DNA from: an uncultured Rhodospirillales bacterium
Lineage (GTDB): Bacteria > Pseudomonadota > Alphaproteobacteria > Acetobacterales > Acetobacteraceae
Assembly: GCA_903873995.1 (NCBI GenBank)
Contig: CAIQQQ010000099.1
Coordinates: forward strand, 1 to 33,863
Length of the DNA: 33,863 nt
Reading direction: 5' to 3'
Shown here: in pieces, positions 26,142 through 33,863 of the stretch
Numbering within the stretch: position 1 is the stretch's first letter
Layout: the number at the start of each line of letters is the position of its first letter
Position numbers and translations under genes: made by a program
The notes under the pieces: model-generated
The model's database searches: none
Seen by the model: only the letters and a program-made list of their open reading frames with translations
Told to the model about the DNA's origin: nothing

Positions 26142-26447
26142 TCAGCGGCCGTGCCATTCATCCGTGGCACTGGACGGATGAAATGCGGCCCTGACGGACA
26201 CGACAAAGGCAGCCACCGGCAATGTGGCAAACAAAGGGGTCAATTCCGGCTTGGTCCAGAGGCTCATCATGACGGCGGCCAATGCCGGCAGGATCAACAA
26301 CCCGGCGCCCAGCGACCGATCCTCCGCCTGTCCGCGTGCGATCCGTTCTGAAATTAGGTCGGCACTGTCGGAGGCGAGGGGCGGTGTTGCACGACTGATG
26401 TGAAGAAGATTGGCGTCCGGCACAGCAGAAGCATCAATCTTGCTCAT
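26142..26447 (-). CDS. Hypothetical small membrane protein
   Basis: 101 aa with two hydrophobic segments (LGAGLLILPALAAVMMSLW, LTPLFATLPVAAFVVSVRAAF). No recognised family. Confidence 0.4.
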   Translation of the reverse strand: MSKIDASAVPDANLLHISRATPPLASDSADLISERIARGQAEDRSLGAGLLILPALAAVMMSLWTKPELTPLFATLPVAAFVVSVRAAFHPSSATDEWHGR

Positions 26448-26651
26448 CGGCCCGGTTCCTGATGTCCGACCAGGGCGGCAGATCGCCCTCCCCTTCCGAC
26501 CAAAACCTATCCTCTACGGCACCGAATGACCCGCCACGTTATGTCTATTTTTGCCGTCCTGTGTCTGAGTATTGTGCAGTACAAAGATGTTGGATCGCGC
26601 TGGGCCGGCGAGCGCCAGACCATCGCCACTCGTTGCGAAAGCCAGACGAGC

Positions 26652-28625
26652 TCAGATATCGAGCTCTTCGACCTGCTGGGCATGTTCCTGGATGAACTGA
26701 AAGCGCAGCTCCGGCTTGCGGCCCATGAGGCTTTCGACAAGGCTGGCGGTTTCCTGCCGGTCCGCATCGGCACTCACCACTTTCAGCAGCGTGCGCTTCT
26801 TGGCGTCCATGGTGGTGTCCTTCAGGGCCGCCGGCGGCATCTCGCCCAGGCCCTTGAAGCGGCTGACCTCGACCTTCTGGCTGCTGCGGAACTGCTTCAT
26901 GCGGATCTCGCGGTCTTCGTCGTTCATTGCGTAGACCGATTTGGCGCCCTGGGTGAGGCGGTAGAGCGGCGGCTGGGCGAGGTAGATATGGCCGTGCTGA
27001 ATGAGATCCGGCAGCTCGCGGTAGAAGAACGTCATCAGCAGCGAGGCGATATGGGCGCCGTCCACGTCGGCGTCGGTCATGATGATAACGCGGCCGTAGC
27101 GGAGGCGGGCGCGGTCGAACCGGTCGCCGACGCCGCAGCCCAGCGCCTCGATCAGGTCCTTGAGCTCCTGATTCTGCCGCAGTTTCTCGGTGCTGGCGCT
27201 GGCGACGTTGAGGATCTTGCCGCGCAGAGGCAGCACCGCCTGGGTGGCGCGATCGCGCGCCTGCTTGGCCGAGCCGCCGGCGCTGTCGCCCTCCACCAGG
27301 AAGATCTCGGTGCGCGAAGCGTCCTCGAGCGTGCAATCGGCGAGCTTGCCCGGCAGTCGCAGGCGGCGCGTGGCGGATTTGCTCGGCGTGTCCTTCAGTT
27401 CGCGGCGCCGCAGCCGCTCCTCCGCGCGATCGATGACAAAGCCGAGCAGCGCGTCGGCCTGCGGCGGGCTGGAGCCGAGGAAATGATCGAACCGGTCGCG
27501 CAGCGCGCCCTCCACCAGGCGCGTGGCCTCTGCGGAGGTCAGCTTTTCCTTGGTCTGCCCTTGGAACTGCGGCTCGCGGATGAATACCGAGAGCTTGGCG
27601 GCGAGCGGTCCCATGACGTCTTCGGCCGTGACTGTCGCGGCCCGCTTGTTGCCGCGCTGCTCACCCCAGGCGCGCAGACCCTTCAGCAGTGCTGCGCGAA
27701 ACCCAGCCTCATGCGTGCCGCCCTGCGGCGTCGGCACTGTGTTGCAATAGCTCGACAATGCTGTCTCGCCATCATCGAGCCAGGCCAGTGCCCATTCGAC
27801 GCGCCCTGTGCGGCTGCCATCTGTGGCGGACGGCAGATCGGCCTCGCCTGCCCACAGCGGCACGATCGGCGTGCGCGCGCCGAGCTCGGCCTCCAGGCTG
27901 TCCCGCAGCCCGCCGGGGAAATGCAGATCCGCCTCCGCCGGCGTCTCGGTGCCCTCAACCAAAGACGGATCGCAGCTCCAGCGAATGCGCACGCCGCGGA
28001 ACAGATAGGCCTTGGAGCGGCACATCCGGTGAATGCGAGATGCGCTGAACATCAGCGCCCCGAAAATCTGGTCGTCCGGCTTGAACCGGATCTGCGTGCC
28101 CCGCCGGTTCTGCACCGCGCCGACTTGTTCCAGCTTCGTCTGCGGCGCACCGCGCGAATAGCTCTGCCGCCACAGCACCCGATCCCGCGCGACCTCTACC
28201 TCCAGCGTCTCGGACAGCGCGTTCACCACCGAACTGCCGACGCCGTGCAGGCCGCCGGACGTCTCATAGGCCTTGCCGCCGAACTTGCCGCCGGAATGCA
28301 GCGTGGTGAAGATCACCTCCAGCGCCGACAGATGCTTGAACTTCGGATGCGCATCCACCGGAATGCCGCGGCCGTTGTCTCGCACCGTCAAGACATTGCC
28401 CAGGCCTAGCGTCACCTCGATCAACGTGGCATGGCCCGCCACCGCTTCGTCCATCGCGTTATCGATGATCTCGGCCGCCAGATGGTGCAAAGCCCCCTCA
28501 TCCGTGCCGCCGATATACATGCCGGGACGCCGGCGGACCGGTTCCAGCCCCTCCAGGACCTCAATATCCTTCGCCGAATACTGAGACCCGGTAGCGTCAG
28601 CGCCCGCCTTGAACAAATCGTTCAT
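26652..28625 (-). CDS. parE: DNA topoisomerase IV subunit B
   Basis: YSAKDIEVLEGLEPVRRRPGMYIGGTDEGALHHLAAEIIDNAMDEAVAGHA; GLHGVGSSVVNALS; IFLVEGDSAGGSAKQARDRATQAVLPLRGKILNV; IIMTDADVDGAHIASLL. Confidence 0.97.
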   Translation of the reverse strand: MNDLFKAGADATGSQYSAKDIEVLEGLEPVRRRPGMYIGGTDEGALHHLAAEIIDNAMDEAVAGHATLIEVTLGLGNVLTVRDNGRGIPVDAHPKFKHLSALEVIFTTLHSGGKFGGKAYETSGGLHGVGSSVVNALSETLEVEVARDRVLWRQSYSRGAPQTKLEQVGAVQNRRGTQIRFKPDDQIFGALMFSASRIHRMCRSKAYLFRGVRIRWSCDPSLVEGTETPAEADLHFPGGLRDSLEAELGARTPIVPLWAGEADLPSATDGSRTGRVEWALAWLDDGETALSSYCNTVPTPQGGTHEAGFRAALLKGLRAWGEQRGNKRAATVTAEDVMGPLAAKLSVFIREPQFQGQTKEKLTSAEATRLVEGALRDRFDHFLGSSPPQADALLGFVIDRAEERLRRRELKDTPSKSATRRLRLPGKLADCTLEDASRTEIFLVEGDSAGGSAKQARDRATQAVLPLRGKILNVASASTEKLRQNQELKDLIEALGCGVGDRFDRARLRYGRVIIMTDADVDGAHIASLLMTFFYRELPDLIQHGHIYLAQPPLYRLTQGAKSVYAMNDEDREIRMKQFRSSQKVEVSRFKGLGEMPPAALKDTTMDAKKRTLLKVVSADADRQETASLVESLMGRKPELRFQFIQEHAQQVEELDI

Positions 28626-28689
28626 GCTGTGTTCCCGTGTGAGCGCCGCACCTTAGCGACCCGGTCTGTGGTGAGGCAAGCGAAGGGAC

Positions 28690-28718
28690 GGAAGGCCAGG
28701 GCAAAGCACTGGCCTTCC
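28690..28718. terminator. Probable terminator hairpin in the MFS-parE gap
   Basis: Perfect 10-bp arms GGAAGGCCAG (28690-28699) and CTGGCCTTCC (28709-28718), 9-nt loop. T-tract weak. Confidence 0.65.
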
Positions 28719-28733
28719 TATTCTCCGCCCGCG

Positions 28734-30353
28734 TCACCTCAAATCAGGACGGCTGGGGTTCACCATGAGGTAGCGGCGTTGTTTGAGGGGTTCGAGGCCC
28801 GTGTCGAAGTCCATCGCGCGGGCGAGGGCGGCGCGGTCGTCGTCGGACAGCCGGCCGGCTTCGCGGAGGTGGTCGGTCCAGCTTTCCATCCACCAGAGCT
28901 CGACCCAGTGACTGGGGTTGGAGACATCTTCGCCGAGGTTCCACAGGATGGCGCCGGCGCGGCCGCGGACGTCTCGCAGCTCGATCATGGCGGCGAGGAA
29001 CGCGTCCTTGCGGGCGGGATCGACGTGGTAGTGCTGGGTTTCCATGACACGGTCGCGGGTGATGCCGAGGACGGGCACGAGCTCGGGCGCGATGCTTTCG
29101 GTTTCTGTGAGGGGGCGCAGCGGCGCGAGGGCGGATTTCGGCTCGGTGCCGTCAAGCCGGAAGCTGCGTGCGGCGATGGCTGCGAGTGCTCCGAGTGCGG
29201 CGGCTATCATCAGGGCGGTCGAGAGGCCGAGCTTCGTTCCGACCCATCCCCAGAAGAAGGTTCCGCCGGCGAGCGCGAAGTTGGAGGCGAGCTGGTAGAT
29301 CGCAAGGGCCCTGGAACGCACCCAGCCGGGCGCGGCAAGCTGGGCGGCGCCTTGCGTGATGGAGGCGGCCGCGACCCAGCCGAGCCCAAAGAGATACATG
29401 GCAATGGAGGCTGCGACCCAATGCGTGGCCAGCGCCAGCATCGCCATGCCGGTGCAGGACATCAGCGTGGCGCCGAACACGATGGCCGAGCGGGAGGCGC
29501 GGCTGCGCAGCTGCGGTAAGAGGAGACCTGCTGTGACGCCGCCGATGCCCATCAGCCCCAGCAGTGTTCCGTAGAATGCGGCGCCCATGTGAAGCTGTTC
29601 GCGCACCACCAGCGGCAGCACGCCCCATGGGCCCGCACAGAATGCAAAGAACGCTGCGGCGCGGATCATCGCGGCGCGCATGGAGGGGGTGCGGCGCACG
29701 AAGCGCACGCCGGCGCGCATGGCGCCGGAGAGTTTTTCGGGCGGCAGCGCGGCGGTCCGGCGTTGGCGGTGCAGGGTGAACAACACCCCGATCACCGCGA
29801 GATAGGTGATCGCGTTCAACCCGAAGGTCAGCCCTGGCCCGCCGGCCAGCAGCAGGAAGCCTGCGATGGCGGGGCCGACAGCGCGCGCGAGATTGAAGCC
29901 GACGCCGTTCAGCGCGATCGCCTGCGCAAGATCGGCGCGGGGCACAGCCTCGGCCATCACCGATCCCCAGGAGGGGTTGTTGATGGCGGCGCCGAGCCCG
30001 ATGGCGAAGGTGAGTCCCAGAAGGCCCCATGGTCCAGTCACGCCGCCCAAGGTGAGACCGGTGAGCAGTACCGCCGATCCGAGCATCCAGGTCTGCGTCA
30101 GGATGATGAGGAGCCGCCTGTCCACGATGTCGCCAATGGCGCCGGCCGGCAGTGCCAGGAGGAAGATTGGCGTGATCGTCGCGGCCTGCACCATGCTGAC
30201 CATCAGCGCATCTGGCGTAAGGGTGGCCATAAGCCAGCCCGCGCCGGTGTTCTGCATCCAGACACCGAGCGAGACCACGACGTTGGCGAGCCACAGCACG
30301 CGAAACAGTTTGTGGCGCAGAGGGGCGAGGGCAGCGGGAAGGGCCATGGACAA
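28734..30353 (-). CDS. MFS transporter, MFS_3/DUF894 type with C-terminal soluble extension
   Basis: MALPAALAPLRHKLFRVLWLANVVVSLGVWMQNTGAGWLMATLTPDALMVSMVQAATITPIFLLALPAGAIGDIVDRR; C-terminal ITRDRVMETQHYHVDPARKDAFLAAMIELRDVRGRAG...HWVELWWMESWTDHLRE. Confidence 0.87.
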   Translation of the reverse strand: MSMALPAALAPLRHKLFRVLWLANVVVSLGVWMQNTGAGWLMATLTPDALMVSMVQAATITPIFLLALPAGAIGDIVDRRLLIILTQTWMLGSAVLLTGLTLGGVTGPWGLLGLTFAIGLGAAINNPSWGSVMAEAVPRADLAQAIALNGVGFNLARAVGPAIAGFLLLAGGPGLTFGLNAITYLAVIGVLFTLHRQRRTAALPPEKLSGAMRAGVRFVRRTPSMRAAMIRAAAFFAFCAGPWGVLPLVVREQLHMGAAFYGTLLGLMGIGGVTAGLLLPQLRSRASRSAIVFGATLMSCTGMAMLALATHWVAASIAMYLFGLGWVAAASITQGAAQLAAPGWVRSRALAIYQLASNFALAGGTFFWGWVGTKLGLSTALMIAAALGALAAIAARSFRLDGTEPKSALAPLRPLTETESIAPELVPVLGITRDRVMETQHYHVDPARKDAFLAAMIELRDVRGRAGAILWNLGEDVSNPSHWVELWWMESWTDHLREAGRLSDDDRAALARAMDFDTGLEPLKQRRYLMVNPSRPDLR

Positions 30354-30388
30354 GTCTCGCCCGATCCAGCCCTATCTGGAAAGCGACG

Positions 30389-31699
30389 TTACGGCGATGC
30401 GTTGAAATGCACGCCGCGGCCGACCGCGGCACCGATGAGCACGAGGGCAGGGCCCTTCGTGGACCAGGCCGGACCTTCATCCACCAGGCGATCGAGGCTG
30501 CCACGCAGCTCGCGCTGTCGGCTCGTGCCGCCTCGTTCGATCAGCATCGCCGGCGTGGCGGGATCGAGCCCGTGCGCGAGGAGCCCGTGGCGCAGCTGCG
30601 GCAGGGAGACGACGCCCATATAGACCGCGAGCGTGCCGCCTAAAGCCACCAGCGGCGCGAAGTCCATATCGAGCCGGCCTTCCTTCGTGTGGCCCGTCAG
30701 GAACGTGACGCTGCGGGCCGCGTGACGATGGGTGAGGGGAATGCCGGCCTGCGCGGCGCAGGCCAGCGCTGCGGTCACACCCGGCACGACCTCGAACCGC
30801 ACGCCGGCTTCGGCCAGCGCCTCGGCCTCCTCGCCGCCGCGGCCGAACACGAACGGATCGCCGCCCTTCAGCCGGACCACCTTGCGGCCTTCGCGGGCGA
30901 GACGGACCAGGAGGGCGTTGATCTCCTCCTGGACGAGGCAGTGGTTGGCGCGCTGCTTGCCGACATAGATCCGCTCGGCATCCCGCCGCGCCATGTCCAG
31001 AACGTCATCGCCCACAAGCCGGTCATGCACGATCACATCGGCCTCGCCGAGCAGCCTTAGCGCCCGCAACGTCACGAGATCCGCAGCACCCGGGCCGCCG
31101 CCGACGAGGAAGACCATGCCGCCGGATGGTTCGGCGCTCTCGAGCGTCGCCTCCACGACGCGCGCCGCCTCGTCCTCGCGCCCGGCGAACACGAGATCGG
31201 CGGCCTCGCCGGTCAGTAGCGTCTCCAGCACCCGCCGGCGCTGAGCAAGATCGGGCAGCCGGGTGCGGATCGCGTCCTTGAAGCGCTCTGCCAGCGCTGC
31301 GAGCCGGCCATAGGCAGGCGGGATCAGCGCCTCGATCCGCGCCCGGATGAGCCGGGCGAGAACCGGTGCGGCGCCCGCGGATGACACGGCGATCGTGATC
31401 GGATCGCGATCGATGGTGGCCGGGGTGATGTAGCTGCACAGCTCTGGCCGATCGACAACATTGACCGGGATGCCACGTGCAAGCGCGGCCGCACTGAGTG
31501 CGTGCAGGTCTGCCTCGGGTGCGTCCGCCCCGATGGCGATGGCGCATCCGTCGAGATCTTTGGGATCGAAGGTGGATTTGCGGATGACAGTGGCACCTGC
31601 GGCTGCGAGCGGTTCGGCCTTGCGCGCGGCGATGGGGCCGTCTCCCAGAACCAGCGCCAGGCGGCCGTGCAGCTCCAGGAAGATGGGGTAGTGACGCAT
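30389..31699 (-). CDS. cysG: Siroheme synthase (precorrin-2 dehydrogenase/ferrochelatase + uroporphyrinogen-III C-methyltransferase)
   Basis: MRHYPIFLELHGRLALVLGDGPIAARKAEPLAAAGA; VFLVGGGPGAADLVTLRALRLLGEADVIVHDRLVGDDVLDMARRDAERIYVGKQ; RLKGGDPFVFGRGGEEAEALAEAGVRFEVVPGVTAA. Confidence 0.96.
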   Translation of the reverse strand: MRHYPIFLELHGRLALVLGDGPIAARKAEPLAAAGATVIRKSTFDPKDLDGCAIAIGADAPEADLHALSAAALARGIPVNVVDRPELCSYITPATIDRDPITIAVSSAGAAPVLARLIRARIEALIPPAYGRLAALAERFKDAIRTRLPDLAQRRRVLETLLTGEAADLVFAGREDEAARVVEATLESAEPSGGMVFLVGGGPGAADLVTLRALRLLGEADVIVHDRLVGDDVLDMARRDAERIYVGKQRANHCLVQEEINALLVRLAREGRKVVRLKGGDPFVFGRGGEEAEALAEAGVRFEVVPGVTAALACAAQAGIPLTHRHAARSVTFLTGHTKEGRLDMDFAPLVALGGTLAVYMGVVSLPQLRHGLLAHGLDPATPAMLIERGGTSRQRELRGSLDRLVDEGPAWSTKGPALVLIGAAVGRGVHFNASP

Positions 31700-31848
31700 G
31701 AGGGCCTCGCCAGTTGTCCAGTCGGTTGTCCAGAATGTCGCATTAAGTGGGCGGTGTGCTAAATTACATCTTTTTTGGGACTTTAATGCTTTCTTGACCC
31801 ATTTCCTCATAAATCCCTACAGAACTTTTGCACGCGAAAGAGGGTCCC

Positions 31849-32436
31849 ATGAGAGTCCTGCATCTGATCACGGCGGCCGCGACGGCAGAAGCGTCCTTCG
31901 GCTTGGCCCGGTCCCAGGCCGACGCCGGGGGCGGTGAGACGGAACTTGTTGTGATGGCGCCGGAAGACAGCGCGGTTATCGCGTGGTCGATGGCCTGCGG
32001 GATCGCCGCGTTGCGGCTGCGGCCGGGCCAGACGGCACGCCGACTGCGCGATGCAGTTGTCGCCCTGCAGCCGGACGTTATTCATCTGCATGGCGCGCTT
32101 GCCAGCGATAGAGCCATGCCGCTGTCCGTTTTCGCCCATCTCCCATCTGTGCTGCAGCTAGCCGGCGATGATTTTGATGTGTCCGGCATGCTGCAACACC
32201 AGGTGCGGGGCATTCGCCTTGACCGTGCGCGAGGTGAAGGCGCCTGGGTGGTATGCACCCGTCCGACGCCAAACGGCGCGCCGGTGCTCTCGTCTCAACT
32301 GCCGATCGGCGTTGCGAACGTGGCGATACCGGAGCATTCCCGGGCGACGCCGGATTGGTTCTTGGCGGTTTATCGCCGCCTGCTGGCCGCGTCGCCGGTG
32401 CGCGTTCCCAGCGTTGTTGCCAGCGCCATGGGCTAA
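31849..32436 (+). CDS. Short glycosyltransferase-4-like N-terminal domain protein
   Basis: MRVLHLITAAATAEASFGLARSQADAGGGETELVVMAP...LRDAVVALQPDVIHLHGALASDRAMPLSVFA; ~195 aa, no C-terminal GT domain. Confidence 0.55.
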   Translation: MRVLHLITAAATAEASFGLARSQADAGGGETELVVMAPEDSAVIAWSMACGIAALRLRPGQTARRLRDAVVALQPDVIHLHGALASDRAMPLSVFAHLPSVLQLAGDDFDVSGMLQHQVRGIRLDRARGEGAWVVCTRPTPNGAPVLSSQLPIGVANVAIPEHSRATPDWFLAVYRRLLAASPVRVPSVVASAMG

Positions 32437-32493
32437 CGCGCGGCCTTGCTCGCGTGTGCTAGGGTCGGGAGAGACTGGCGCTTAGGAGTGGGT

Positions 32494-33498
32494 ATGACGA
32501 TCCTGGTCACCGGGGCCGCTGGCTTCATTGGGCACCACGTGTCCATTGCGCTGCGCGGGCGTGGAGAACGAGTGATCGGCGTTGACAGTCTGACAGACTT
32601 CTATGAGGTCCGGCTGAAGCATGACCGGCTGGCGTGCCTTGAGGGGGATGCCCGCTTTGTCTTTCACAAAGGCGATGTGGCGGATGCCGTGTTCACCGCG
32701 CAGGTGGCGGCCGCCTATCCAGAGATAACTGCGGTGATTCACCTTGCAGCCCAGCCTGGCGTACGGCCGGGCAATGTGCCGCCCCAGACCTATGTGCGTA
32801 CCAACCTCCTCGGACATCTCAACATTCTGGAGCTTGTGCGCGCGCTCCGCGGCTGTCGACACCTGGTCTATGCGAGCTCGTCGTCGGTTTATGGGTCGAG
32901 TTCGCGGTTGCCGTATCGCGAGGATGACCGGGCGGATGCGCCGATGTCGCTGTATGCTGCGACCAAACGGAGTGATGAGCTGATCAGCCATGCGTATCGC
33001 GGACAGCTCGATGTGCCGCAGACGGGGCTGCGGTTCTTCACCGTCTATGGTCCATGGGGTCGGCCGGACATGGCCTATTTCAGGTTTGCGCGGAAAATTC
33101 TGAAAAAACAACCTATTACGCTGTTTGATGGTGGGCGCCTGAAGCGGGATTTCACGTATATCGACGATATCGTGGCAGGGATTTTGGGCTGCCTCGATCA
33201 CCCACCGACAGAGTCTCCGGACGGACGGACCCCCTCCCACGTGCTGAATATCGGCAACCATGACACCCAGCCGGTGATCGCGCTGGTGGCTTCATTGGAG
33301 AATGCGTTGGGGCAGCGCGCGGTGATCGTCGATGTGCCGGCACCTGTCACAGAAGTGTCTGAAACCTTTGCGGATATTTCTGCGTTGATGGCGCTAACAG
33401 GGTTCGCTCCACGCACAAAACTGGTGGACGGAATCGAACGTTTTGTGGCCTGGTTTGAACGATGGGAGGGTGTGGAGCGGACCGCTCTCCGCCGGTAG
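32494..33498 (+). CDS. NAD-dependent epimerase (UDP-glucuronate 4-epimerase-like)
   Basis: MTILVTGAAGFIGHHVSIALRGRGERVIGVDSLTDFYEVRLKHDRL; HLAAQPGVRPGNVPPQTYVRTNLLGHLNILE; YASSSSVYGSS; SLYAATKRSDELISHAY; GLRFFTVYGPWGRPDMAYFRFARKIL. Confidence 0.93.
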   Translation: MTILVTGAAGFIGHHVSIALRGRGERVIGVDSLTDFYEVRLKHDRLACLEGDARFVFHKGDVADAVFTAQVAAAYPEITAVIHLAAQPGVRPGNVPPQTYVRTNLLGHLNILELVRALRGCRHLVYASSSSVYGSSSRLPYREDDRADAPMSLYAATKRSDELISHAYRGQLDVPQTGLRFFTVYGPWGRPDMAYFRFARKILKKQPITLFDGGRLKRDFTYIDDIVAGILGCLDHPPTESPDGRTPSHVLNIGNHDTQPVIALVASLENALGQRAVIVDVPAPVTEVSETFADISALMALTGFAPRTKLVDGIERFVAWFERWEGVERTALRR

Positions 33499-33522
33499 TG
33501 ACACATCACTGCAAAAAACCGT

Positions 33523-33551
33523 TTGACCGCGTCATCGGTTCCCCCTATCTC
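33523..33551 (+). promoter_or_regulatory. Candidate strong sigma-70 promoter (rrn P1-like)
   Basis: TTGACC (33523-33528), 17-bp spacer, TATCTC (33546-33551), 24 bp after the epimerase stop. Confidence 0.6.
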
Positions 33552-33674
33552 TGCGTCACCGAGACGCTGACTGCCTGTTGAAGACGGGTTGCTCAGTTGC
33601 CTCCTGCTCCTTTCGGCACCTTGCATGCTGAAGCTGCACCGAACAGGTGCTCTTCTGCGTTGTCCGGTCGCCAC

Positions 33675-33685
33675 GCTCTTTGAAA
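33675..33685 (+). promoter_or_regulatory. boxA-like antitermination element of a ribosomal RNA leader
   Basis: GCTCTTTGAAA followed by TTTGCATCTGGAATGGAAGGGATACGTTGGCGGCG, resembling alphaproteobacterial rrn leader/spacer sequence. 16S not inside window. Confidence 0.6.
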
Positions 33686-33863
33686 TTTGCATCTGGAATG
33701 GAAGGGATACGTTGGCGGCGCTCCATGGCTGATTACTGGGAATAGTGATTGGTGATTGTATTTAGGTTTTCCAAGTTTTCGAGCTTGGTTTGCTTGAGTG
33801 CGTTCAGTGGGGTGTTTGTTGATGTGTTTTGACAGATTGATAAACGCTTCGAACGCATGTGAC

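Noticed and set aside
26157-26182. Inverted repeat TTCATCCG...CGGATGAA as terminator or REP element
   Set aside because: It overlaps the 3' end of a weak hypothetical ORF and has no T-run. Not enough to call.
26655-26680. GAGCTC...GAGCTC repeat at the parE stop as terminator
   Set aside because: Short stem of self-complementary sites and no U-tract.
26526-28409. 627-aa plus-strand ORF
   Set aside because: Antisense to parE, which is unambiguous.
1-33863. CRISPR arrays, tRNAs, integrases, IS elements, restriction or phage-defence genes
   Set aside because: No regularly spaced repeats, no tRNA cloverleaf recognised by eye, and no transposase/integrase motifs in the ORF set. A tRNAscan/ISfinder run would be needed to exclude them fully.

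Overview
The window is a GC-rich bacterial chromosome segment, most likely Alphaproteobacteria and possibly Acetobacteraceae (inferred from gene content and style). From left to right it contains: (1) a minus-strand nitrate-type block, nasT - nasS - nrtA - nrtB - nrtD(partial), preceded by a good sigma-54-like promoter and a structured leader; (2) a divergent TetR regulator and a plus-strand operon of OsmC-like protein - acyl-CoA-dehydrogenase-fold flavoprotein - [2Fe-2S] ferredoxin - two-domain rhodanese - (strong intra-operon hairpin) - CmpA/NrtA-type ABC importer - cyanase; (3) a minus-strand operon of sulfatase-superfamily phosphonate monoester hydrolase - three paralogous peptide/nickel-type solute-binding proteins - DppD/DppF/DppB/DppC, divergent from an aldehyde dehydrogenase whose 5' region carries a 3 x 16 bp tandem repeat; (4) a GH8 endoglucanase with a decayed GGDEF fragment behind it; (5) parE, an MFS_3 transporter, cysG, a short GT4-like protein and a nucleotide-sugar epimerase; and (6) at the right edge, what looks like an rRNA promoter and boxA leader running off the window. 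The best candidate for an undescribed system is block 2. It places a flavoprotein lacking the usual ACAD catalytic Glu, a ferredoxin, a rhodanese and a one-Cys OsmC in one operon with a cyanate-type importer and cyanase, which suggests an oxidative sulfur/nitrile (for example thiocyanate-like) route that ends in cyanate. All functional statements come from reading motifs. No database search was run.
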